The notes under the pieces are model-generated. The model had not been told where the DNA came from and did not search any database. It saw only the letters and a list, made by a program, of their open reading frames with translations. A DNA stretch of 64,000 nucleotides from Sorangium cellulosum. Lineage in GTDB: Bacteria; Myxococcota_A; Polyangia; Polyangiales; Polyangiaceae. A program made the translations under genes and the position numbers. Location of the stretch: positions 10,496,501 through 10,560,500 of the forward strand of contig NZ_CP012670.1 of assembly GCF_004135735.1 (NCBI RefSeq). Reading direction: 5' to 3'. Positions within the stretch are counted from its first letter, which is position 1, and the number at the start of each line of letters is the position of its first letter. This document shows, in pieces, positions 7,858 through 16,620 of the stretch.

Positions 7858-10182
7858 GAAACGGGACTCAGGCTGGGGGCGGCTGTCGTGGCGGCGCGCC
7901 CTCTGCCAGGGGCGGAGCGCGCGCCGCGCGCCGCGCTGCGAGGAGGCGCCGGCGGTCGCGCCGGGACGAGGGGGGCGCCGAACCGCGCCGCGCTCGCGCG
8001 TTCGCGGCCTCGGGTCGGCGGGCGTCGCCCTGGTCGCGCTCTGCCTCCCGCAGCGGGCGCGGGCCGAGCCGCTCATGCGGCTGCCGCGGCTCACGGCCCC
8101 CATCACGCTCGACGGCGCCGTCGACGAGGCGGCGTGGCGGGCGGTCGCTCCGGTGCCGGTCGCGGTGTACGAGCCGGCCTTCGGGGGCGCGCCGTCGCAG
8201 GTGACGGAGATCCGCGTCGCCCACGACGACGGCCACCTCTACCTGGCGGCGCGGCTCTTCGACGCCGAGCCGGCGGAGGTGAGGGCGCACTCGCTGTACC
8301 GGGACGAGTCCGCCGGCGACGACACCGTGGGGCTCATCGTCGATCCCTTCAACGACGATACGACGGCGCTCTGGTTCTACATGACGCCGACCGGCACGCG
8401 CGTGGACGGGACGGTCACGGCCGACATGGCCTCTGGCGACGCGGACTGGAGCTGGAACGGCCGCTGGGAGGCGGCGGCGCGGAGGACGAGCGACGGGTGG
8501 TCGGCGGAGATGCGCGTCCCCTTCTCGACGCTCGGGTTCCAGAGCGAGACCGGGGACGTGACCATGGGCCTCTCGGTGTATCGCTGGCTGGCCCGGCACA
8601 ACGAGCGGCACGTCTGGCCGCGCGTGCCGCCGAGGTGGTCGAGAACCTACGCGAAGCCCTCCAGGTTGAGGGACGTCGCGCTCACGGGCGTCGCCTCGCG
8701 CCGCGCGCTCACCGTCACGCCGTACGCGCTCCTCGGCTACTCCGTCCGGACTCCGCTCGACGCCGGGGGCCGGCGCGGCCCCGACGAGGGGACCGCGGTG
8801 TACAGCGCCGGCGTGGACGTCAAGTACGGCATCACCAGCAACCTGACCCTCGACGTCACGCTCAACACCGACTTCGCGCAGGTCAAGTCCGACGACGAGC
8901 AGATCAACCTGACCCGGTTTCCGCTCTTTCTCCCGGAAAAGCGGCAGTTCTTCCTCGAGCGCGCCGGGATCTTCGAGTTCAACCTCGCCGGGGATGGGCG
9001 GCTGTTCCACAGCCGGCGCATCGGGCTCGTCGACGGTGAGCCGGTCGCGCTCCTCGGCGGCGCGCGCCTCGTCGGCCGCGTCGGTCGATGGGACATCGGC
9101 GCGCGCGACCTCCAGACCGCGCAGAGCGCCGCGCTCCCGTCCGAGAACTTCGGCGTCCTGAGGCTCCGCCGGCAGCTCGACGATCCGCTCTCCGGCGTCG
9201 GCGGCATGCTGACGAGCCGCGTCGGGGTCGATGGCCGCCATGACGTCGCTTACGGGGCCGACGCCACCCTCCATGTCGTGGCGGACGAGTTCCTCACGCT
9301 GAAGCTGGCGCATGGCGTGCGCTCCGCGCGGCCGGGCGCGGCGGAGCCGGAGCGCTGGCTCGACGGGGGCCGGATCCTCGCGGCGTGGGAGCGGCGCCGC
9401 GCGGAGGGGTTCAGCTACCGCGCGGAGCTCGGCTGGGCCGGCGCCGCGTTCGACCCCGGCATCGGCTTCGAGCCCTACCGGGGCTACCGTTCAGCCGATG
9501 TCTCCGCCGGATACGAGTGGCAGATCGGCCACAGCCGGTCCGTGCGCGCCGTGTGGCTCTACGCGGGAGGCGAGGCCTACCAGCGGCACCGCGACGGCCT
9601 CCTCGAGTCCGCGCTGGTCACCCCCTCGATCGGGGTGACGCTCGCGAGCGGGGACGAGATCGAGGTGGAGGGCTTCCTCCGACATGAAGAGGCGCGAGAG
9701 CCTCTGCGCCTGGCCGGCGGCATCGAGGTCCCGGAGGGCCGCTATGCGTTCCACCGGGCTGGCGCGACGCTGTCGATGCCCGATGGCCGCCGGCTGCGTT
9801 GCGATGTCTACGTCGAAGGGGGGAGTTCTACGACGGCTATAGCCTCTCGGCCCTGCTGAGCCCGTCGTGGACACCATCGCCCCACTTCGGCCTGAGCGGC
9901 GAGTACCAGCTCGACAGGCTCGTCTTTCCGGATCGGGATGTCGCCCTCGACGCGCACATCGCGCGGCTGCGGCTGAAGCTCGGCTTCGACATCCACGCCT
10001 CCGTCGGCGCGTTCCTCCAGTACAGCAGCCTCACCGAGCGCGCGAGCGTCAGCGCGCGCCTGCGCCACCATGTCCACGAGGGCACCGATCTGTGGTTGGT
10101 CTACGACGAGCGCCTCGGCGGGGCGGGCGCGGCTCACGAGCGCTCGCTCCTGCTCAAGTACACGCACGCGATCGCGCGGTGA
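7856..10182 (+). pseudogene. DUF5916 / CBM9-like outer-membrane beta-barrel protein, broken by one frameshift
   Basis: The first frame runs from the ATG at 7856 to a stop at 9859. The rest continues in another frame (EFYDGYSLSALL and on) to the stop at 10182. The break lies in a G-run at 9818-9823 that has six G where seven would keep the frame, so this may be a sequencing error or a real mutation. Restored, the protein has about 775 residues: a long basic N-terminus, a signal segment near LGSAGVALVALCL, a carbohydrate-binding-family-9-like domain beginning ITLDGAVDEAAWR, and a DUF5916 barrel with PLFLPEKRQFFLERAGIFEF. Such proteins are outer-membrane channels of unknown cargo. Sharing an operator with the metallophore operons suggests a role in uptake. 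Confidence 0.8.
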
Positions 10183-10220
10183 GCCCGCGATCCTCGCCGC
10201 CGCCCGTCCTCCAGCCGTCG

Positions 10221-10239
10221 ATTGCATTTGCAATTGAGT
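10221..10239 (+). promoter_or_regulatory. Operator/promoter element of the mtnBDCP operon (regulon site 2)
   Basis: The palindrome ATTGCA-N2-TGCAAT occupies 10221-10234 and runs into TTGAGT (10234-10239), a -35-like hexamer placed as in sites 3 and 4. The shared core is ATTTGCAATTGA. The -10 region at the expected spacing is GC-rich and weak. The site lies about 100 bp upstream of mtnB, just after the end of the DUF5916 gene. Confidence 0.6.
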
Positions 10240-10341
10240 TTCCTTTGTGGTGTGCTGCCGCTCGCCGCGCGTGCCAGCGCGGCGACGCCCGTCCGCTGGG
10301 CTGCGCTGGATGGAGAGGATGAGGAGCCGAGGAGAGGATCG

Positions 10342-11001
10342 ATGATCGCAACGGCAGCTTCTCCCGCTGCGAGCGCTCTGGGGTCCGCCACCCTGGTCAC
10401 CCCGACGGAGGCGGCCCGGGAGCTCGTCGAGGTGGGCCGCTTCCTGAGCCTGCGCAACTTCGTGCCGGCCACGAGCGGCAATTTCTCGCGCCGGCTGGAC
10501 GCACGCACCGCGGCGGTCACGCGCTCCGGGGTGGACAAGGGCGAGCTGACCGAGGTCGATGTCCTGGTCGCGGACATCCATGCCCCGCCGCCGCCCGGCG
10601 CCTCGGCGGAGACGCCATTGCACCTCCAGCTTTACCGCGAGCGTCCCGAGGTGGGCGCCGTGCTGCACACCCACTCCGTCGTCAGCGCGCTGCTCTCCTC
10701 GCTCCGCGAGGATGACGGCGGGGTCGTGCTGCACAATCTCGAGCTGCTCAAGGCGCTCGGCGACACGCGCACCCACGAGGCGACCGTCGTCGTGCCTGTC
10801 TTCCCGAACGACCAGGACGTCCCGCGGCTGGCCGAGCGCGTCTCCGCGGAGCTCGCCCGCCGCCCGGAGGCGGTGGGGTATCTCATCGCCGGCCATGGCC
10901 TCTACGCCTGGGGCCGCTCCGTGCCCGAGGCGCGCCGCCACACGGTCGCGCTGGAGCACCTGTTGACCTGTGCGCTCGAGAGGATGAGGCTATGCCGATG
11001 A
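10342..11001 (+). CDS. mtnB: Methylthioribulose-1-phosphate dehydratase
   Basis: MtnB removes water from 5-methylthioribulose-1-phosphate in the methionine salvage pathway, giving the diketo phosphate used by MtnC. The 219-residue protein belongs to the class II aldolase/adducin zinc family. It shows ATSGNFSRRLD (residues 43-53) and VTRSGVDKGELTEVDVL, with zinc ligands His109 and His111 in LHTHS and His185 in GHGLYAWG. The start at 10342 has GGAGAGGAT just upstream. It is the first gene of the mtnB-mtnD-mtnC-mtnP operon, whose regulatory element at 10221 is shared with the nicotianamine-synthase operon. This suggests it serves to recycle MTA released by metallophore synthesis. Confidence 0.93.
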   Translation: MIATAASPAASALGSATLVTPTEAARELVEVGRFLSLRNFVPATSGNFSRRLDARTAAVTRSGVDKGELTEVDVLVADIHAPPPPGASAETPLHLQLYRERPEVGAVLHTHSVVSALLSSLREDDGGVVLHNLELLKALGDTRTHEATVVVPVFPNDQDVPRLAERVSAELARRPEAVGYLIAGHGLYAWGRSVPEARRHTVALEHLLTCALERMRLCR

Positions 11002-11543
11002 GCCACTTGATCATCTACGCCGAGGACCAGCCGTCCCGACCGCTGGGGGAGTACACCGCCCTGGACGACATCCGGCGCGAGCTGGGTGTCATTTGCGTCC
11101 ACTTCGAGCGCGTGGACGCGTCCATTCCGCTGCAGGAGGGCGCCGGCCAGGACGAGGTGCTCGCCGCGTACCGCGACGTGGTCGAGGCCGAGCGCGAGGC
11201 CCACGGCTACGAGATCGTGGACGTGGTGCGCATGAAGCCGGACGCGCCCGGCGCGGAGCAGGCGCGAAAGAAGTTCCTCGCCGAGCACACGCACGCCGAG
11301 GACGAGTCCCGCCTCTTCGTGGAGGGCGGCGGCTGCTTCTACCTGCACGCCGCAGGGCGGGTGTTCCAGGTCGTGTGCGCCCGCGGCGACCTCGTCCGCG
11401 TGCCCGCGGAGATGCGGCACTGGTTCGACATGGGTCCCCGGCCCCTGTTCGCGGCCATTCGCTTCTTCGAGCGCCCGGACGGCTGGGTGGGGAGCTTCAC
11501 CGGGAGCGACATCGCGGACCGCTTCCCGAGGTACGCGCCGTGA
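10998..11543 (+). CDS. mtnD: Acireductone dioxygenase (ARD)
   Basis: ARD oxidises the acireductone made by MtnC. The Fe form gives 2-keto-4-methylthiobutyrate plus formate, the direct precursor of methionine. The 181-residue cupin has the full metal set: His97, His99 and Glu103 in HTHAEDESRLFVEGGG, and His141 in PAEMRHWFDMG. The length equals characterised ARDs. The start at 10998 overlaps the mtnB stop as ATGA, with GAGG 8 bp upstream; an ATG two codons earlier (10992) is possible but too close to that site. The stop overlaps the mtnC GTG. Whether Fe or Ni occupies the site in vivo cannot be read from sequence. Confidence 0.95.
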   Translation: MSHLIIYAEDQPSRPLGEYTALDDIRRELGVICVHFERVDASIPLQEGAGQDEVLAAYRDVVEAEREAHGYEIVDVVRMKPDAPGAEQARKKFLAEHTHAEDESRLFVEGGGCFYLHAAGRVFQVVCARGDLVRVPAEMRHWFDMGPRPLFAAIRFFERPDGWVGSFTGSDIADRFPRYAP

Positions 11544-12265
11544 GCGGCGTGCGCGCGGTCGTCACCGACATCGAAGGCACGACCAGCTCCATCGCCTTCG
11601 TGAAGGAGGTCCTCTTCCCCTTTGCTCGGCGGCACCTCGCGGCCTTCGTGGCGTCGCGGTCGGGCGACCCGGAGGTGCGGCGACACCTGGACGAGGCGCG
11701 GGCGCTCGCCGGCGAGGTGGGGCCGGGCGATGACGCCCTCGTGGCGCTGCTGCTGCGCTGGATCGACGAGGACCGCAAGGCCACGCCGCTCAAGGCGCTA
11801 CAGGGGCTGATCTGGGCGGACGGCTATGCGCGCGGCGAGCTGACAGGCCATGTCCACCCGGACGCGGCGGCGGCCCTCCAGGCCTGGCACGCGCGCGGGC
11901 TGCGCCTCTACGTCTACTCGTCCGGCTCGGTCGCCGCGCAGAAGCGGCTGTTCGGCCACACGGCGCACGGCGACCTGACGCCGCTGTTCTCCGGCTACTT
12001 CGACACCACGACCGGCCCGAAGACGGAGACGCGGTCCTACCGCCTCATCGCCCAGGCGCTCGATCTGCCGCCCGCGGACGTCCTCTTCCTCTCGGACAGC
12101 GTGGCCGAGCTGGACGCCGCCCGCGGGGCCGGGCTGCGCACCGCGTGCCTGGACCGGGGCGAGGCGCCCATCGCGCCCGGGCACGGCCACCCCACGTTCC
12201 AGAGCTTCGAGGGGCTCGATCCCCTCGCGCTTTCGAGCACAAGGCGCACCGCAGACGTGCGATAA
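11540..12265 (+). CDS. mtnC: Enolase-phosphatase E1 (acireductone synthase)
   Basis: MtnC is a bifunctional HAD enzyme that enolises and then dephosphorylates 2,3-diketo-5-methylthiopentyl-1-phosphate to the acireductone. The 241-residue product carries the E1 form of HAD motif I (VVTDIEGTTSSI, with Asp10 and Glu12). Motif II is in LYVYSSGSVAAQK, the Lys in GPKTETRSY, and motif III is FLSDSVAELDAA. The GTG start at 11540 overlaps mtnD by 4 bp (GTGA), indicating translational coupling. It sits third in the salvage operon. Confidence 0.93.
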   Translation: MSGVRAVVTDIEGTTSSIAFVKEVLFPFARRHLAAFVASRSGDPEVRRHLDEARALAGEVGPGDDALVALLLRWIDEDRKATPLKALQGLIWADGYARGELTGHVHPDAAAALQAWHARGLRLYVYSSGSVAAQKRLFGHTAHGDLTPLFSGYFDTTTGPKTETRSYRLIAQALDLPPADVLFLSDSVAELDAARGAGLRTACLDRGEAPIAPGHGHPTFQSFEGLDPLALSSTRRTADVR

Positions 12266-12280
12266 TTCAGGAATCCTACC

Positions 12281-13165
<885 letters not shown>

Positions 13166-13312
13166 AGGTCCACGGCGAGCCCCTGCGATCCCTCGGGGCC
13201 GCGGCCGGCCGATAGGCCGTCGACGCCGCCCGGGCGCTCGCGGCGGCGCGGCGCGCCGTGGCCCGTCGCCCCCGTCCTGGCGCGGGCTGATGCGCGCCCC
13301 GCGCGGCGCCCG

Positions 13313-14464
13313 TCAGACCTGCCGCAGCTTCGCCGCCGCGCGCTCGAGCGTCTCGTCGCGCTTGGCGAAGCAGAACCGCAGGACGGGACCGGGCTCCTCG
13401 CCCTGGAGGAAGGCCGAGGTCGGGATCGCGGCGACGCCGTGCTCGCGCAGGAGGCGAAGCGCGAAGTCCGTGTCCCGCTCCGTCGTGATCGCCGAGTGGT
13501 CGAGGAGCTGGAAATACGTCCCCTGGCACGGCAGCGGGCGGAACCGCGAGCCCTCGATGAGCCGCAGGAACCGGTCGCGCTTCTCCTGATAGAACGCCGC
13601 GAGGCCCTCGGCGAACGGATCACGGGCCACGACCTCGGCATACGTGTGCTGGATGGCCGCGTTCACCGAGAACGTCACGAACTGGTGCACGCGCTGGATC
13701 TCGGCCGACAGCGCCTGCGGCGCCGCGCAGTAACCGACCTTCCAGCCGGTCGTGTGGTACGTCTTGCCGAACGAGCTGATGACCACCGAGCGATCCGCCA
13801 GCTCCGGATACCGCGCGAGGCTCTCGTGCCGGCGCCCGTCAAAGAGGATGTGCTCGTAGACCTCGTCGCCGACCACGACGACGTCCCGTCCGTCCAGCAC
13901 CCGCGCGAGCTCGCGCATGTCGTCGGCCGACACCATCGTGCCGGTCGGGTTGTGGGGCGAGTTGAGGAGCAGGAGCCGGGTCCGCGGCGTGAGCGCGCGC
14001 CGCACCTCGTCCCAGTCGATGCGGTACTCCGGGAAGCGGAGCGTGACGAACACCGGCGTGCCGCCGTTCAGCCGGACGGCCGGAGCATAGGAGTCATAAC
14101 AGGGCTGGAACAGGATGACCTCGTCCCCGGGCCGGACGAACGCGGTGATCGTGCTGAAGAGCCCCTCGGTCGCGCCCGAGGTGATCGTGATCTCGGTGGC
14201 CGGATCGTACCGCCTGCCGTAAAGCCGCTCGAGCTTCGCGGCCAGCGCCTCGCGCAGCGCCTGCACGCCCGCCATCGGGGCATACTGGTTGTGGCCGGCG
14301 CGCATGTGGCGGGCGACGGCCTCGACCAGCTCGGGCGCGCAGTCGAAATCCGGGAAGCCTTGCGACAGGTTGATGGCGCCGTGCTCGTTCGCGAGGCGCG
14401 TCATCACCGAGAAGATGCTGACGCCGGTCGACGGCAGCTTCGAGGGGAGCAGCGGTGTGGTCAT
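13313..14464 (-). CDS. PLP-dependent aminotransferase, methionine aminotransferase (YbdL/MtnE) type
   Basis: This 383-residue class I/II aminotransferase shows INLSQGFPDFD, QYAPMAGVQALREALA, the PLP-phosphate segment TSGATEGLF, LNSPHNPTGTM, VVGDEVYEHILFD and the Schiff-base lysine Lys234 in SFGKTYHTTGWKVG. It most resembles methionine/kynurenine-type enzymes such as E. coli YbdL, which transaminate 2-keto-4-methylthiobutyrate. It could therefore be the last methionine-salvage step (MtnE role). It is, however, transcribed with the nicotianamine synthase and dioxygenase genes, so it might act on the metallophore, as nicotianamine aminotransferase does in grasses. The two roles are not exclusive. 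It lies 53 bp after the synthase gene and converges on mtnP. Confidence 0.85.
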   Translation of the reverse strand: MTTPLLPSKLPSTGVSIFSVMTRLANEHGAINLSQGFPDFDCAPELVEAVARHMRAGHNQYAPMAGVQALREALAAKLERLYGRRYDPATEITITSGATEGLFSTITAFVRPGDEVILFQPCYDSYAPAVRLNGGTPVFVTLRFPEYRIDWDEVRRALTPRTRLLLLNSPHNPTGTMVSADDMRELARVLDGRDVVVVGDEVYEHILFDGRRHESLARYPELADRSVVISSFGKTYHTTGWKVGYCAAPQALSAEIQRVHQFVTFSVNAAIQHTYAEVVARDPFAEGLAAFYQEKRDRFLRLIEGSRFRPLPCQGTYFQLLDHSAITTERDTDFALRLLREHGVAAIPTSAFLQGEEPGPVLRFCFAKRDETLERAAAKLRQV

Positions 14465-14517
14465 GAGGGGCTCCTCGGCCGGTTCCTGGCAGGCCGGGAC
14501 CTTACCATACAACCTCG

Positions 14518-15354
14518 TCAGCCGGCGCTCCGGCCACCCTCCGGCCTCTCCGCGAGGATCACGGAGTTGATCACCTCGTCGTGCGGGTGAATCTCCAGCA
14601 GCGGCTCGAACGGCGCCATGCCGTGGATGTCGACCTCGGGGTAAAGCAGCGCGCGCAGGCGCTGCGAGCTGCGGACGAGGAGCAGCGCGCCCGGGCGCAT
14701 GGCCCCGTGGAGGTGGTGGAGCAGGCGGCCCTTCTCGCGCCGGTTCATGCCGACGAGCGCGGCGAGGAGCACGCAGTCGAACTCCGATAGATCGGCGCAG
14801 GACAGGGCGTCGGCGCAGAGGAACTCGAGCCTGTCCGCGAGCCCGAGCCGCCGCGCGAGGGTGCGGGCGGCGGCGCACGCCTCCTCGTCGACGTCGATGT
14901 TGCTGACCGGTACGCCGAGGCGCTCGGCGAGCAGGATCGAGGTGAAGGGCAGCGGCCCGGAGCCGATGAACAGCACGCGCCGCGGCAGCTCGTCGCGCAC
15001 GCCCCGCAGGCCGGAGAGCTCGAGCCGGGTCAGCTTCTCGTAGTTCGCGGCGTACGGGAAGCTCCGGAGCTCGGCCGCCGGGTCGTCCGCGGCGGCGATG
15101 CGCCGCGCCCAGTGGCGCTCCAGCTCGAGCTCGCCGCGCGAGCAGATGCGCCACAGGCTCTCCCGGATCTCGCTCACGACGGGGTCGCCGAGCACCTCGT
15201 CGGCCTCGCCATGCGATCGAGAGAGGGAGATGCTCACGAGCTCGCTGAACAGGTGGTTTACCCGCTGGCTCGGCGCGAGGGAGCCCATGCTCGCGAGCTC
15301 GTTGTAGATGCGGTGAATGCGGGTTGGAAGCGAAGTGTCGGTGATCGTGTCCAT
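14518..15354 (-). CDS. Nicotianamine synthase family protein, plant-like
   Basis: This 278-residue protein carries the nicotianamine synthase signatures throughout: SFPYAANYEKL (residues 98-108) followed by Glu112, the SAM-site GSGPLPFTS (131-139), NIDVDEEAC (152-160), the plant-type LAALVGMNRREK (198-208), PGALLLVRSSQRLRALLYP (221-239), and HPHDEVINSVILA (256-268). Family members join 3-amino-3-carboxypropyl groups from S-adenosylmethionine, releasing methylthioadenosine each time. Plant enzymes make nicotianamine from three; bacterial CntL transfers one to histidine. The LVGM..EEK and PGALL..RS blocks are closer to plant enzymes than to archaeal NAS or CntL as I recall them. It lies 13 bp after the dioxygenase gene. 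The start at 15354 fits the family N-terminus. The exact product is unproven. Confidence 0.9.
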   Translation of the reverse strand: MDTITDTSLPTRIHRIYNELASMGSLAPSQRVNHLFSELVSISLSRSHGEADEVLGDPVVSEIRESLWRICSRGELELERHWARRIAAADDPAAELRSFPYAANYEKLTRLELSGLRGVRDELPRRVLFIGSGPLPFTSILLAERLGVPVSNIDVDEEACAAARTLARRLGLADRLEFLCADALSCADLSEFDCVLLAALVGMNRREKGRLLHHLHGAMRPGALLLVRSSQRLRALLYPEVDIHGMAPFEPLLEIHPHDEVINSVILAERPEGGRSAG

Positions 15355-15367
15355 GATGCCCTCCAGA

Positions 15368-16273
15368 TCAGCGGAGCCGCTCGTCAGGATCGGTGTGCCA
15401 GGGCAACGGCGCGACGCCCCCCTCGTAAGGCGCCGGCAAGAGGGCGCGGAGTCGCGACGCGACGTCCTCGGGCCAGCCCTCCGGGACGTATGGCAGCCGC
15501 CCATCGACCCCCGTCCGGAAGGTGTAGCGGGCGCGGACGCACTCGGGGAGATCTCGAACGGACGGGGCATACCAGAGGCTCAGCGCCGTGCGCTCCTCGT
15601 CGCCGTCGTTCGCGTGCGTGGCGTGCAGGAGCCGCACGTCGACGACGACCAGATCGCCGGCTTTGGCCGGGAGCGAGACCTCATCGGGATAGATCTGGAA
15701 GACGGGAGAGCTCGGGTCCCGCATGCGCTCCAGGTCGGGGATGCAGGCGCCGTGCAGGGGCTCGTGGAGGGCGTGGCGCCTCCTGTGGCTGCCCGGGATG
15801 ACGCGGAGACAGCCGTTGTGGGGCGTCGTGTCGACGAGGTAGTAGATGAGGATCAGCTCGTGCGGCTCCGGCTCGTACGCGATCGGGTGATTCCACGTAA
15901 TGCAGTCCTGGTGCCAGAAGGTCCGCGGCGTCCTCGGCAGCTTGTTGAAGACGATGCCGTGCTCGTAGCGCGGCTCGTCGAACCCGAGGCGACGGAGCGC
16001 GGCGAGGGCCCGCGGGTGCCCGATGAGATCGACGTACCCCGGCTCGCGCAGGAGGTCGAACAGGCTGCCGATGGCGACGTGCTTCTCCTGGTACCCCCTG
16101 TCCTGCTGCGGCGCGAGGATCCGCGCCGCGAGCGCGCGGTAGCGGCGCACCTCGTCGACGTCGAGGACGCCGGGGATCACGGCGTACCCCTCCGAGAGGA
16201 GGCGAGCCCGCGCCGCTCTCCCTGGCGCTGCATCCGGAGGAGGGCTCGCGATCGGCTCATCCATCACATCCAT
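15368..16273 (-). CDS. Phytanoyl-CoA dioxygenase family Fe(II)/2-oxoglutarate-dependent hydroxylase
   Basis: The 301-residue protein matches the PhyH family, whose members hydroxylate small molecules in many natural-product pathways. The metal triad is visible: His121 and Asp123 in FWHQDCITW, and His217 in VVDVRLLHATHAND. Arg228 in ERTALSLWY is placed to bind 2-oxoglutarate. NKLPRTP and CLRVIPGSHRRRH are also family-typical. The start at 16273 has AAGGGAG upstream. As the first gene of an operon with nicotianamine synthase and an aminotransferase, it probably hydroxylates the aminobutyrate-derived product, much as unrelated-subfamily dioxygenases hydroxylate mugineic acids in grasses. The substrate is inferred only. 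Confidence 0.85.
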   Translation of the reverse strand: MDVMDEPIASPPPDAAPGRAARARLLSEGYAVIPGVLDVDEVRRYRALAARILAPQQDRGYQEKHVAIGSLFDLLREPGYVDLIGHPRALAALRRLGFDEPRYEHGIVFNKLPRTPRTFWHQDCITWNHPIAYEPEPHELILIYYLVDTTPHNGCLRVIPGSHRRRHALHEPLHGACIPDLERMRDPSSPVFQIYPDEVSLPAKAGDLVVVDVRLLHATHANDGDEERTALSLWYAPSVRDLPECVRARYTFRTGVDGRLPYVPEGWPEDVASRLRALLPAPYEGGVAPLPWHTDPDERLR

Positions 16274-16515
16274 AAGGACTCCCTTCCCAAGCAACGTTCT
16301 TCTTCGAACCACGGCGCCGCGGCCGACGGGCGGTGGGACGCGCGGGGGTGAGGCGCCGAGCGCGCGACGGGAGATCAGGCGCGGGCTCGTCGGGCGCACC
16401 GCGGGACGTCGAGACCGGGCGCGCCGAGCGCGCGGGCTCCGCCGCGCGGCCCCGGCGGTCGCTGCGCATCGAGGTTGACGGGACAGCCGGCGGACTCGTC
16501 CCTGCCGGCAGGCAC

Positions 16516-16552
16516 CTTATGTATCACAAGCAACCAAGAGTCAATTGCAAAT
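16516..16552 (-). promoter_or_regulatory. Promoter/operator of the dioxygenase-NAS-aminotransferase operon (regulon site 3)
   Basis: Read on the minus strand, CATTTGCAATTGACT leads into a -35 (TTGACT, 16539-16544), then 17 bp, then CATAAG (16516-16521) followed by GTGC. The same arrangement recurs at 26521-26571. The TTTGCAATT core overlaps the -35, where a metal-sensing repressor would block polymerase. The palindrome is imperfect here: only one clean ATTGCA half-site plus a TTGCGATT nearby. Confidence 0.65.
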
Positions 16553-16620
16553 GAGTTGCGATTCATGCGCGCGACGTCGCGCCGGGCCTGTCATTTCGCG
16601 CCCGCGATGCGGCCCGGCGC

